A DNA stretch of 16,351 nucleotides from Planctomycetota bacterium (GTDB lineage: Bacteria > Planctomycetota > B15-G4). The stretch's first letter is position 1; each line of letters begins with the position of its first letter. A model generated the notes under the pieces. That model searched no databases. It was given only the letters and a program-made list of their open reading frames with translations, and was not told the origin of the DNA. The position numbers and the translations under genes are program-made. Shown one piece after another: positions 1 to 7,838 of the stretch. The DNA lies in contig QNBX01000104.1 in the NCBI GenBank assembly GCA_003644265.1, positions 1-16,351 on the forward strand, read 5' to 3'.

Positions 1-1075
1 CCTCGTCCTCCATGTCGATCTTGAAGCCCTCGCCCCCGCCCATGTCGTCCAGCAGGTTGATCAGGTTGGTGCCGTAGAGCTGACTGGCCGTGGTGGCCAG
101 GCGCGAGGTGAGGTCCTCGTGGCCCACGATGGTGACGCCGTGCTCCACCACCACCTGACCGGGTTGGGTCAGCTCGCAGTTGCCGCCCTGCACCGAGGCC
201 AGGTCGACCACCACCGAGCCGGGCTTCATGGCCGCCACCATGTCCGCCTCCCACAGGATGGGAGCGGGCCGACCGGGGATCAGCGCGGTGGTGATGACGA
301 TGTCGGTCTTGGGCGCGATCTCCAGGAACAGCTTGCGCTCGGCCGCCAGGAACTCATCGCTCATGACCTTGGCGTAGCCGCCGCCGCCGTCGCCCGACTC
401 CTCGAACTGCAGCTCGAGAAACTCGCCGCCCATGGACTCGACCTGCTCCTTGGCCTCGAGCCGGGTGTCGAAGGCGTGCACCACGGCGCCCAGGCCCTTG
501 GCCGCACCCATGGCCGAGAGCCCCGCCACGCCCGCGCCGATCACCAGCACGTGAGCCGGCGGCACGCGACCGGCGGCCGTGATCTGCCCGGCGAAGAAGC
601 CGCCGAAGTGGTTGGCGGCCTCGATCACCGCGCGGTATCCGGCGATGTTGGACATGGACGACAGGGCGTCCAGCTTCTGCGCGCGCGTCACGCGCGGCAC
701 CTGGTCCATGGCAAACGCGGTCACGCCGCGATCGGCCAGGCGCTGCAGCAAGTCGGCGTCGCTGGCGGGCCAGATGAAGCAGGCCAGGAAGCAGCCCTCG
801 CGCAGCATGTCCACCTCGTGCTTGCCCAGGCCGGGGTGCTCCACCGGCGGGCCCACCTTGAGCACAATGTCGGCGCTGCCCAGCAGCTCGGCGGTGTCGT
901 GCACCACCTCGGCGCCGGCCTCGCGGTAGGCGTCGTCGGTGTAGCTGGCGTGGACGCCGGCCTCCGACTCCACCGCCACCTCGAAGCCCAGCTCGATCAG
1001 CCGCCGCACCGTCAGCGGCGTGCCGGCCACGCGCTGCTCACCGGCTGCGATCTCGCGTGGGATGGCGATGCGCAT
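1..1075 (-). CDS. pntA: NAD(P) transhydrogenase subunit alpha, domain I (PntA/PntAA), 3' end cut by window edge
   Basis: The reading frame from the ATG at 1075 stays open for 358 codons to the window edge, so the C-terminus is missing. It begins MRIAIPRE and continues with RVAGTP and GFEVAVESEAG, which match the start of proton-translocating transhydrogenase alpha subunits and alanine dehydrogenase relatives. A Rossmann NAD-binding motif, GAGVAGLSAMGAAKGLGA, lies near residue 180. It is followed by the RQD-loop-like segment GGGGYAKVMSDEF and by TALIPGRPAP, which favour transhydrogenase over alanine dehydrogenase. Family knowledge: domain I binds NAD(H) and passes hydride to NADP bound by PntB, coupled to proton movement across the inner membrane. 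The visible length equals domain I, so it could be the split form (PntAA) or the full alpha subunit with membrane helices; that part is outside. No clear Shine-Dalgarno is visible, and a run of ten G lies 17 bp upstream. It is the last leftward gene, 178 bp after the cytochrome gene. Confidence 0.93.
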   Translation of the reverse strand, partial: MRIAIPREIAAGEQRVAGTPLTVRRLIELGFEVAVESEAGVHASYTDDAYREAGAEVVHDTAELLGSADIVLKVGPPVEHPGLGKHEVDMLREGCFLACFIWPASDADLLQRLADRGVTAFAMDQVPRVTRAQKLDALSSMSNIAGYRAVIEAANHFGGFFAGQITAAGRVPPAHVLVIGAGVAGLSAMGAAKGLGAVVHAFDTRLEAKEQVESMGGEFLELQFEESGDGGGGYAKVMSDEFLAAERKLFLEIAPKTDIVITTALIPGRPAPILWEADMVAAMKPGSVVVDLASVQGGNCELTQPGQVVVEHGVTIVGHEDLTSRLATTASQLYGTNLINLLDDMGGGEGFKIDMEDE

Positions 1076-1091
1076 GGGACGGGCGGTCCGC

Positions 1092-1101
1092 GGGGGGGGG
1101 G
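1092..1101. repeat. G10 homopolymer tract upstream of pntA
   Basis: Ten consecutive G on the + strand (C10 on the coding strand of pntA) lie 16-26 bp before its ATG, where a ribosome binding site would normally be. The 178-bp gap also holds a small inverted repeat CAGGC-CAAT-GCCTG at 1115-1128 and, on the minus strand, a TTGGCA -35-like hexamer without a convincing -10. I see no small gene in the gap. The tract could vary in length by slippage, but it may also be a sequencing-sensitive spot. Confidence 0.6.
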
Positions 1102-1253
1102 CGGGAGTGCGCCTCAGGCCAATGCCTGGGCGGGTCACGCTGCCGCCTATCCAAACAACCGAAGGGTCGCTTTGCCAAGGGGGCGTACAGCAAATCCAGC
1201 TGCGCCCAGTCGGGCTCCTGCCCAGGCAGCTTGGCCGCGGCGCTCCGGCGTGC

Positions 1254-2207
1254 TCAGCCCTCCCCCTCGGCCCAGACGGCGCCCTGCTCGATCCAGCGCT
1301 TCAAGGTCGCGATCTGCTCGGCGCTGAGCACGTCGCCCTTGGCCGGCATGACGTCCAGATCTTCGGGCGGCAGGGACACGCGCGTGAGCAGTTCGCTGGC
1401 GAAGGGCTGACCGGGCACGATGACCCGGGGCGAGTCGCCCTCGTCGAGGGGCAGGTCGAGGCGCAGGTCGCCCTTGGTCTTGGCCGCGCCGTGGCACTCC
1501 ACGCAGTGCGCCACGAAGATGGGCGCCACGTCCCGGACGAAGTCGATCGGGGGCAGGCTGTCGGCAGCCGCAGCGTCAGCGGCATCAGCGGTCGGCTCGG
1601 CGTCGGTGAGCGCGTCATGGGCCGCTGCGTCGCCGGGGGCCTCGACAGACGCGTCGGCGGGCTCGGGCGCCGCCGGCTCCGATCGGCTGGCCTCGCCCTC
1701 GCTCCAACCCAAGGCCTGCCAGAGCGGGCCGCTGACGTACTCACGGCCGTGGACCATCTTGCCGCCCAGGCTGCCGCCGATGCCCAGGAACAGGCACACG
1801 AAGCAGAGGATGAAGCGGCTGGCCTCCACCGCCCGGGGGCGCTGACCCTTGCGGCCGGAGAGGGCCAGCACGGCCGCCACCGGCGCGCCCACGGCCACGG
1901 CGATGCCGAGCCACTCGTGCCACTGCAACAGGTCGGCTACGCCGCGGCCCGGATCGTCGTGCTCGTGCAGCAGCCACCCGCTGAGCCCGGCGGCCACGGC
2001 ACCCAGGGCGCCGAACACGAGGCACGGCAGGGCGCTGGAGGACGGCACCGGCCCGCGCTTGCGCAGGCCCCACAGCTCCAGCAGCAGGGCCAGCATCAGC
2101 AGGGCCACGGGGAAGTGCACCAGCATGGGATGCAGGCGACCGACGAAGAACTCCCAGAGCGGAGGGAGGCCGAGTTGGGAGTCGGCAAGCAGCAGGATCG
2201 GGCTCAT
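1254..2207 (-). CDS. DUF2231-type membrane protein fused to a planctomycete-type cytochrome c domain
   Basis: A 317-residue protein with two parts. Residues 1-150 form a four-helix membrane region with the DUF2231 signature LHPMLVHFPVALL (residues 25-37), further His residues (HEHDD 81-85, WHEW 96-99) and GGKMVHG near 148-154. An acidic/Ala-rich linker spans about 169-218. The C-terminal domain contains PIFVAHCVECHG, a CxxCH heme c motif at 235-239, followed by AKTKGDLRLD and a likely distal Met in DVMPAKG (M287), and ends with LSAEQIATLKRWIEQGAVW. This is the layout of the PSCyt1 family. Inference: the heme domain sits on the outer side of the cytoplasmic membrane and takes part in electron transfer; the donor and acceptor are unknown. 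The ATG at 2207 gives a complete DUF2231 domain, but no strong ribosome binding site is visible. It lies between hrpA (123 bp) and pntA (178 bp), with no evident functional link to hrpA. Confidence 0.85.
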   Translation of the reverse strand: MSPILLLADSQLGLPPLWEFFVGRLHPMLVHFPVALLMLALLLELWGLRKRGPVPSSSALPCLVFGALGAVAAGLSGWLLHEHDDPGRGVADLLQWHEWLGIAVAVGAPVAAVLALSGRKGQRPRAVEASRFILCFVCLFLGIGGSLGGKMVHGREYVSGPLWQALGWSEGEASRSEPAAPEPADASVEAPGDAAAHDALTDAEPTADAADAAAADSLPPIDFVRDVAPIFVAHCVECHGAAKTKGDLRLDLPLDEGDSPRVIVPGQPFASELLTRVSLPPEDLDVMPAKGDVLSAEQIATLKRWIEQGAVWAEGEG

Positions 2208-2279
2208 GGCAAGTCGTACGAGGGCGGGCGGACCGGCAGAGGGTACCGCGAGTGGCCAACTCGGCGCGTAACGAGCCTG

Positions 2280-2298
2280 GGGCGTTTCAGGGACGCCC
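2280..2298 (-). terminator. Possible hairpin after hrpA (weak terminator candidate)
   Basis: GGGCGT (2280-2285) and ACGCCC (2293-2298) are perfect 6-bp arms around a 7-nt loop, about 32 nt past the hrpA stop in the transcript direction. There is no T-tract after it, so an intrinsic terminator is only a possibility. It could equally be a leader structure for the next gene, whose ATG is 72 nt further on. Confidence 0.25.
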
Positions 2299-2330
2299 GG
2301 CGCGGTGGGGCTGAGCCTCCGTGATCGCTG

Positions 2331-5300
2331 CTAGCCCGCGAGCTCAGCCTGCACCTCGGCCAGGGCTCGCTCCAGCCGGCGCTCGCTGACCTTGCCGTCG
2401 GTGCCCAGCTCCTGGGCGAAGACCGAGACGCGGAATTCCTCGAGCAGCCAGCGCAGCGCCTGCAGCGCGGGGGGCGTCGCGCCGCGGGCGGCGGCCTCGG
2501 CGCACATGTCGCCCAGGCGTGCGTCCCAGGGCTGCACGCGGGCGGCCAGCTCGGCGTCCCGGGCGGTGCCGCGCTGGGCCGCGCGCTGCAGCCGGCGGCG
2601 CACGGCCTCCACGTAGCGCGGCAGGTGGGCCAGGCGCGCGCTGGGCGTGCTGGCCACGGCCTCGTCGCTGAGCAGCTGCTGCAGCCGCTCGGTGAGCGTG
2701 GCGGCCAGGGGCGCGAGGGCCGTGGCCTGCACCGCGTCCAGCTCCTGGCGCGCGCGCTGGCCCGCGGCGTAGGCGGCCGCGAGCGGCGGCAGCGACGCGT
2801 CGAGCGCCAGCACCATGCGGTCGCGGCCGCGCCCCAGCAGCGCGCCATAGGTTTCCGCGTTGTAGATCGGATACGGGCGCTCGCTGTCGGAGCAGGCCTG
2901 GGGTACCTGCGCGAGAAACGCCTCCTCGATGGTGCGCGCCACCAGGCCGTCGCGCAGCTCGTCACCGCCGCCGAAGGCCGCGTGCTGCAGCAGCAGCTGC
3001 TGCCACTGCGGGTGACGCTGCATGCGATGCACGCTGGCGCCGCGCACCGAGAGGCTCAGCAGCCGCCCCACGCCGGCGCGGGTGGCGGCGGCCGCCGCGG
3101 CGCGCGTGGGCAACAGCCGCAGGGCCACGGCCTGCCCGGTGTCCACCAGCGCCGGGTACGCGCGGCGACCATCGGGCAGCCCCACGCTGGCGGGCAGGGC
3201 ACCGAAGTCCCAGCGCGTCAACCCGTCGGCGCTCCAACGTGAATCCTCGATGGCAGCCATGGCCAGGCTGGCCTGGGCGCCGAGCTGCTCGCGCAGCGCA
3301 CCCAGGTCCCGCCCCGAAGCCAGCACCTGCCCGCGCGGGTCCAGCACCTCCAGCCGCAGCAGCAGCGCCGGAGCCAGGCGCGTGAGGTCGAAGGCGCGCA
3401 CCGACACGGGCCTGCCCAGCACGCGCTGCACGGCGCGGGCCAGGGCCGTGCGCAGCCCGCCCTCGTGCTCCAGCAGGGCCATGATCTCCACCGCGCGGGT
3501 GGGGATCGGTACCAGCTCCCGGCGCAGCTGCTTGGGCAGGCTGCGCAGCAGGGCGATGACCTTCTCCTTGAGCATGCCGGGCACCAGCCACTCCATGCGG
3601 CCGGCGTCCACCCGCGGCAGATCCTGAACGGACACCAGCGCGGTGACGCCGTCGTCGTCCGCGCCGGGCTCCAGGCGATAGCGCAGGGGCAACACCACGC
3701 CGCCCAGGTCGAGCTGGTCGGGGTGGGCCTGGCGCGCCTCGGCGCCGGGGTCCTGGCGCAGCAGGTCGGCGCGGCTCATGAAGAGCAGCTCGCGATCGTG
3801 CTTCTCGGCCGCTCGGCGCCAGCGTTGGAAGCTGGTGGAGCCCACCACCTCGGCGGGCACGATGCGGTCGTAGAAGTCGTAGCGCGCGTCCAGGTCGGCC
3901 AGCAGCCCGCGCTGGCGTGTGCGCGCCTCCAGCGCCGCCACCTCGTTGGCCAGGCTCAGGTTGTGCTTGAGGAAGGGCGCGTCGGTGTCGAGCTGCCCCT
4001 CGGCCAGGGCGTGGCGCAGGAACAGCTCGCGACAGATGACGGGCTCCACGCGCTCGTAGCGCGCGCGCCGGCGCGGCACCAACGGCAGGTCGTGCAGGGT
4101 CACCTTCTCGAGCGCCAGCACCTGGCCAGCGCCGCGCTCCCACCAGGGGTCGCGGTAGCTGCGCTTCAGCAGCGGGCCGCCCAGCTCCTCCACCACCTGC
4201 GGGTCGATGCGCGCCACGGTGCGGGCGAAGCGCCGGCTGGTCTCCACGATCTCGGCCGCCACGATCCAGCGCGGTCGCTTCTCGAACAACGCCGAGCCGG
4301 GCCAGATCCAGAGCGGCTTGCCGTCGGCGCCCTGGTACTCGTTCTTGTCGCTGCGGTAGGCCACGAAGCTGAGCAGGCCCGTGAGCAGGGCGCGGTGGAT
4401 GGCGGAGCGGTCGCCCGAGCGGCGCCCGGGCAGCAGCCCCACGCTGCGGCACAGCAGGCGCAGCTGGCCGTGCACGTCGAACCATTCCCGCACGCGCGCC
4501 GGCGAGAGGAAGCCGGCCGTGAGCGCCGCGTGCCACTGGCTGCGGGTCTTGCCGTCGCGCAGGGCGCGCACGTGGTCCCAGAGCGTGAGCGACGACATGA
4601 AGTCGCTGTCGCCGTCGAGCAGCCCGCCGTGGGCGCAGCGGGCCTCGCGTTCCTGGCCGGGCGGGCGCTGGCGCGGGTCCGAAGCCTCCAGCGACGCGGC
4701 GATGATGAGCACGTCCGCCAGCACGTCCTCGTCCCGCGCGGCCAGCAGCATGCGGCCGATGCGCGGGTCGACGGGTAGCTGCGCCAGCGTGCGGCCGATG
4801 TCGGTCAGGCCGTCGTCGTCGTCCAGCGCCCCGAGCTCGCGCAGGGTGCGCTTGCCGTCCTCCACCATGGCCTTGCGCGGCGGGTCGAGGAACGGGAAGT
4901 CGGCCACCTCGCCCAGGCCCAGGTCGGCCATGGAGAGCACCACCGAGGCCAGGTTGCTGCGCTGGATCTCGGGGGTCGGGCGCTCGTCGCGGCGCTCGAA
5001 GTCGTCCTGGCTGTAGAGCCGCACGCAGGTGCCGGGGCCCACGCGGCCGCAGCGGCCCTTGCGCTGGTCGGCCGAGGCGCGGCTGATGCCCTCGATCGGC
5101 AGGCGCTGCATGCGCGCGCGCGGGCTCCAACGCGAGATGCGCGCGCTGCCCGTGTCGATCACGGTGGCGATGCCCGGCACGGTCAGCGAGGTCTCGGCCA
5201 CGTTGGTGGAGAGCACCACGCGGCGCCCGCCGTGGGGCGCGAACAGGCGCGCCTGCACCTCGGGCGGCAGGCGCGCGTAGAGCGGCAGGATCTCGGTGGC

Positions 5301-6251
5301 GGGACCGGGCAGGCGGCGGCCGCGCAACACCCGCGCGGTCTCGTGGATGTCGCGCTCGGTGGGCAAGAACACGAGCACGTCGCCGGGCTCGCCGGCGCAG
5401 GCCTGACCCACGGCGTCGGCCACGTTGGCGGGCAGGTCGCTCTCGTCGGCCGGCGGCTTGTATTGCACCCGCACGGGGAAGGTGCGGCCCGTGACCTCGA
5501 TCACCGGCGCGGGCACACCCGCGCGCCCGAAGTGCTCGGCGAAGCGCTGCGGATCGATGGTGGCGGAGGTGATCACCAGCTTGAGGTCCGGGCGCCGGGG
5601 CAGCAGCCGGTGCAGGTAGCCCAGCAGGAAGTCGACGTTGAGCGAGCGCTCGTGGGCCTCGTCGAGGATCAGCGCGTCGTAGGCCAACAGGTCGCGGTCG
5701 CGGCGCGTCTCCGCCAGCAGCATGCCGTCGGTGAGCAGCTTGATCAGGGTGCCGTCGCTGGTCTCATCACCGAAGCGCACCTTGCAGCCCACCTCCTGCC
5801 CGAAGCGCAGTCCCAGCTCCTCGGCCACGCGACGCGCCACGGCGCGGGCGGCCAGGCGCCGCGGCTGGGTGTGCCCGATGGCCCCCGCCACGCCGTAGCC
5901 CAGCTCCAACAGCAGCTTGGGCAGCTGGGTCGACTTGCCCGAGCCGGTCTCGCCGCACAGCACCACCACTTGATGCGCGCGCACGGTGTCCAGAATCTCG
6001 TCGCGGCGCGCGGCCACCGGCAGCTGGTCGGGGTAGCTCACGCTGGGCACCGACGCGGCCCGGGCCTTGCGACGCGCGGCGGAGGCGGCCAGCTCTTCGT
6101 GCAGACGCTTGAGGTTGCGGTCGTGGGGCTTGCCGCGACGCCGGGCCTCGATCACGCGTCGGCGCAGCTTGCGCAGCCGCGCGCGGTCCACCAGCAGCAC
6201 CTGCTCGAGGGCCTCTTGCGGCGGCAGCGGCCGTGTGTCCGAGGCGCTCAC
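2331..6251 (-). CDS. hrpA: ATP-dependent RNA helicase HrpA (DEAH-box)
   Basis: A protein of about 1306 residues, the usual length of HrpA. Visible helicase motifs, numbered from the chosen start, are Walker A GETGSGKST near 100-108, DEAH in LILDEAHERS near 197-200, SAT in ITSATIDP near 229-231, STNVAETSLTVPGI near 347-360, and motif VI QRKGRCGRVG near 395-404. The long C-terminal region beyond the helicase-associated domain is the part typical of HrpA rather than of shorter DEAH helicases such as HrpB. Family knowledge: HrpA unwinds RNA in the cytoplasm and takes part in mRNA processing and rescue of stalled ribosomes. I chose the GTG at 6251 because it overlaps the stop of the upstream LMF gene (GTGA), which suggests translational coupling. 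The longer frame reaches another GTG at 6299, but that would add 16 Arg-rich residues unlike the family. Long open frames on both strands inside this gene are GC-driven shadows. The stop is TAG at 2331-2333. Confidence 0.95.
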   Translation of the reverse strand: MSASDTRPLPPQEALEQVLLVDRARLRKLRRRVIEARRRGKPHDRNLKRLHEELAASAARRKARAASVPSVSYPDQLPVAARRDEILDTVRAHQVVVLCGETGSGKSTQLPKLLLELGYGVAGAIGHTQPRRLAARAVARRVAEELGLRFGQEVGCKVRFGDETSDGTLIKLLTDGMLLAETRRDRDLLAYDALILDEAHERSLNVDFLLGYLHRLLPRRPDLKLVITSATIDPQRFAEHFGRAGVPAPVIEVTGRTFPVRVQYKPPADESDLPANVADAVGQACAGEPGDVLVFLPTERDIHETARVLRGRRLPGPATEILPLYARLPPEVQARLFAPHGGRRVVLSTNVAETSLTVPGIATVIDTGSARISRWSPRARMQRLPIEGISRASADQRKGRCGRVGPGTCVRLYSQDDFERRDERPTPEIQRSNLASVVLSMADLGLGEVADFPFLDPPRKAMVEDGKRTLRELGALDDDDGLTDIGRTLAQLPVDPRIGRMLLAARDEDVLADVLIIAASLEASDPRQRPPGQEREARCAHGGLLDGDSDFMSSLTLWDHVRALRDGKTRSQWHAALTAGFLSPARVREWFDVHGQLRLLCRSVGLLPGRRSGDRSAIHRALLTGLLSFVAYRSDKNEYQGADGKPLWIWPGSALFEKRPRWIVAAEIVETSRRFARTVARIDPQVVEELGGPLLKRSYRDPWWERGAGQVLALEKVTLHDLPLVPRRRARYERVEPVICRELFLRHALAEGQLDTDAPFLKHNLSLANEVAALEARTRQRGLLADLDARYDFYDRIVPAEVVGSTSFQRWRRAAEKHDRELLFMSRADLLRQDPGAEARQAHPDQLDLGGVVLPLRYRLEPGADDDGVTALVSVQDLPRVDAGRMEWLVPGMLKEKVIALLRSLPKQLRRELVPIPTRAVEIMALLEHEGGLRTALARAVQRVLGRPVSVRAFDLTRLAPALLLRLEVLDPRGQVLASGRDLGALREQLGAQASLAMAAIEDSRWSADGLTRWDFGALPASVGLPDGRRAYPALVDTGQAVALRLLPTRAAAAAATRAGVGRLLSLSVRGASVHRMQRHPQWQQLLLQHAAFGGGDELRDGLVARTIEEAFLAQVPQACSDSERPYPIYNAETYGALLGRGRDRMVLALDASLPPLAAAYAAGQRARQELDAVQATALAPLAATLTERLQQLLSDEAVASTPSARLAHLPRYVEAVRRRLQRAAQRGTARDAELAARVQPWDARLGDMCAEAAARGATPPALQALRWLLEEFRVSVFAQELGTDGKVSERRLERALAEVQAELAG

Positions 6252-7792
6252 GGCGAGAGCACCAGACCCACGTCGTCGAGCGGCTCGTGATGCCACCACC
6301 CACCGTCGACGCGGCGCTCATCCGGCGTGGCATAGCGGGCCTCCACCAGAGTCGCGCGCAGGAACGACGGCGGCCCGGCACCCAAGGGCTGGGTCCCCAT
6401 GAGCGCCAGGGCGCCCTGGCGTTCCTGCACCAGGGCCCGCAGCGTGGCGCCGAACCAGGGCGAGCTCTCGTAGGCGTAGCCGCGTGACACGAACCACTCC
6501 CAGCGCAGGGCCTCGAACCACAGGCGCCAGTCGAGACGCGGCATGTGCGGCTGACACCACGCCGGGCGACGAGCCGGGTCTCCCGGCTTGTGGCGGAACG
6601 GCCAGGGCGTCCAGCGCTCGCCGTCGTCGCTCAGTTCCAACAGGATCTCGGGCCGCGTGGTGGTCATGCTGCGGAAGAGCCCGTAGTCGTTGACCAGCAT
6701 CACACGCTGCAGCCGCTGGCGCAGAGGCTCCAACGGCGTGAGCGGCCCGGACAAGAGCGTTCGCGCGCGGCGCTGCAGCGTCGCCGCCCAGCCGTGCTCG
6801 TCGCCGCGCCCCACCCGCAGCGTGCGCGGGTCATCGCCCGGCCCCGCGGCCGAGCGCAGCAACCCGGGCGTACCCGCCGCGAGCGAGACCAGCAGCAGCG
6901 CCAGCGCCGTGCCCCGCTGCCACCAAGACGCCCGTCGGCGAGGCGGCTCCCGCAGACGCAACACACGATCGTCCAGCAGCGCCAGGCACAGCACCGCCGT
7001 GAGCAGGTTGAAGAAGCCGTAGTTGCCCGTGGCGGCGATCACGAGCTGCAGGCCCAGCAGCCCCGGCAGCGCCAGCCGCCGCCCCCAGCGACCGCACACG
7101 ATCAGCAGCGGCAGGGCCAGCTCCACGCCAAACATGGCCAGGGCCTCGAGCTCGTGGGCGCGAGCGGGCAAGGCGTGGACCGCCGCGCTGACGCCGTGGG
7201 GCAAGGGCTGGGTCTGGTGGTGGTAGCTCATGGCCGAGAGGTCGGCCCAGGTGGCGTCGCTCCAGCTCAGCTTGACCAGGCCCGACTCGAGCATGAGCCG
7301 CAACAGGATCCACCACAGCAGCCAGCGCGCGGCGGCGGGCGGCTCGGGATCACCGCGGCGGTCGCGCCACAGACGCCAGGGCGCATAGAGCGCCATGGCC
7401 AGCGAGACCTCCACCATCAGGCTGTCCCACTGGAACGACAAGAAGGCGTCGCTCACCAGCACCTGGCTCAGCGTGACCAGCGCCAGCAGCAGCGCGCCCA
7501 GCGCAGGGGCCACGTCCAGCAGCACCAGCAGCGCCGCGCACACACCCAGGGCGCAGAGCAGATGCAGCCCGAGGTCGCTCGGCAGAAGCCGCAGCAGGGT
7601 AGGGAACTCCAGGGCGTCCGGCGGCTGGGGCAGGGCCTCGATGGCCGCCATGCGCTGGGCCAGGGGCAGGATGCCGGTGGAACCGATCAGCCCCTGGGCC
7701 TGGACCCAGAACGAGAGCTGGGCGCACAGGGCCGTGAAGCCGAAGGCCAGCAGCACCAGCTGCCGGCTGCGTTGATGACTGAGCGCGACCAC
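6248..7792 (-). CDS. Lipase maturation factor (LMF1) family membrane protein
   Basis: A 514-residue protein with several hydrophobic helices in the first two-thirds and a soluble C-terminal part. Segments typical of the LMF1 family are visible: FLSFQWDSLMVEV (117-129), RLMLESGLVKLSWSD (165-179), YHHQTQPLP (190-198), VELALPLLIVCGR, GNYGFFNLLT (256-265), YGLFRSMTTTRPEI, and in the C-terminal domain FRHKPGDPARRPAW, PRLDWRLWFEAL, SPWFGATL and a final GGWWHHEPLD. In animals LMF1 helps fold dimeric lipases in the ER. Bacterial homologues are common in Myxococcota and related groups, and their role is not settled; assisting export or folding of secreted proteins is inference. The GTG at 7792 is the only plausible start; it lacks a Shine-Dalgarno and sits one base after a perfect hairpin (7794-7808). 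It lies 46 bp after the PLP enzyme gene and overlaps hrpA by 4 bp, so it may be the second gene of a short operon. Confidence 0.88.
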   Translation of the reverse strand: MVALSHQRSRQLVLLAFGFTALCAQLSFWVQAQGLIGSTGILPLAQRMAAIEALPQPPDALEFPTLLRLLPSDLGLHLLCALGVCAALLVLLDVAPALGALLLALVTLSQVLVSDAFLSFQWDSLMVEVSLAMALYAPWRLWRDRRGDPEPPAAARWLLWWILLRLMLESGLVKLSWSDATWADLSAMSYHHQTQPLPHGVSAAVHALPARAHELEALAMFGVELALPLLIVCGRWGRRLALPGLLGLQLVIAATGNYGFFNLLTAVLCLALLDDRVLRLREPPRRRASWWQRGTALALLLVSLAAGTPGLLRSAAGPGDDPRTLRVGRGDEHGWAATLQRRARTLLSGPLTPLEPLRQRLQRVMLVNDYGLFRSMTTTRPEILLELSDDGERWTPWPFRHKPGDPARRPAWCQPHMPRLDWRLWFEALRWEWFVSRGYAYESSPWFGATLRALVQERQGALALMGTQPLGAGPPSFLRATLVEARYATPDERRVDGGWWHHEPLDDVGLVLSP

Positions 7793-7793
7793 G

Positions 7794-7808
7794 GCGCCAG
7801 CTTGGCGC
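7794..7808 (-). promoter_or_regulatory. Perfect hairpin directly before the LMF start codon
   Basis: GCGCCA (7794-7799) and TGGCGC (7803-7808) form a perfect 6-bp GC-rich stem with a 3-nt loop, ending one base before the GTG start at 7792. It occupies the place of a ribosome binding site in the 46-bp gap after the upstream gene. It has no T-run, so I read it as a possible translation-blocking or mRNA-processing structure rather than a terminator. Chance is not excluded in such GC-rich DNA. Confidence 0.35.
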
Positions 7809-7838
7809 GCGCGGGCCGGTGCGGCAAGCGGCCCGGCG

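Noticed and set aside
119..1327. 402-residue + strand open frame at the left end
   Set aside because: It is antisense to pntA, whose minus-strand frame is clearly homologous to transhydrogenase over its whole visible length.
3465..4778. 437-residue open frame on the + strand, antisense to hrpA
   Set aside because: Composition is His/Gln/Ala-rich as expected from antisense of high-GC codons; no domain seen. The same holds for the + strand frame at 5232-6290.
2962..5130. 722-residue open frame on the minus strand
   Set aside because: It lies wholly inside hrpA in another frame, has Arg/Ala/Pro/Gly-rich composition and no motif, while the hrpA frame shows all helicase motifs.
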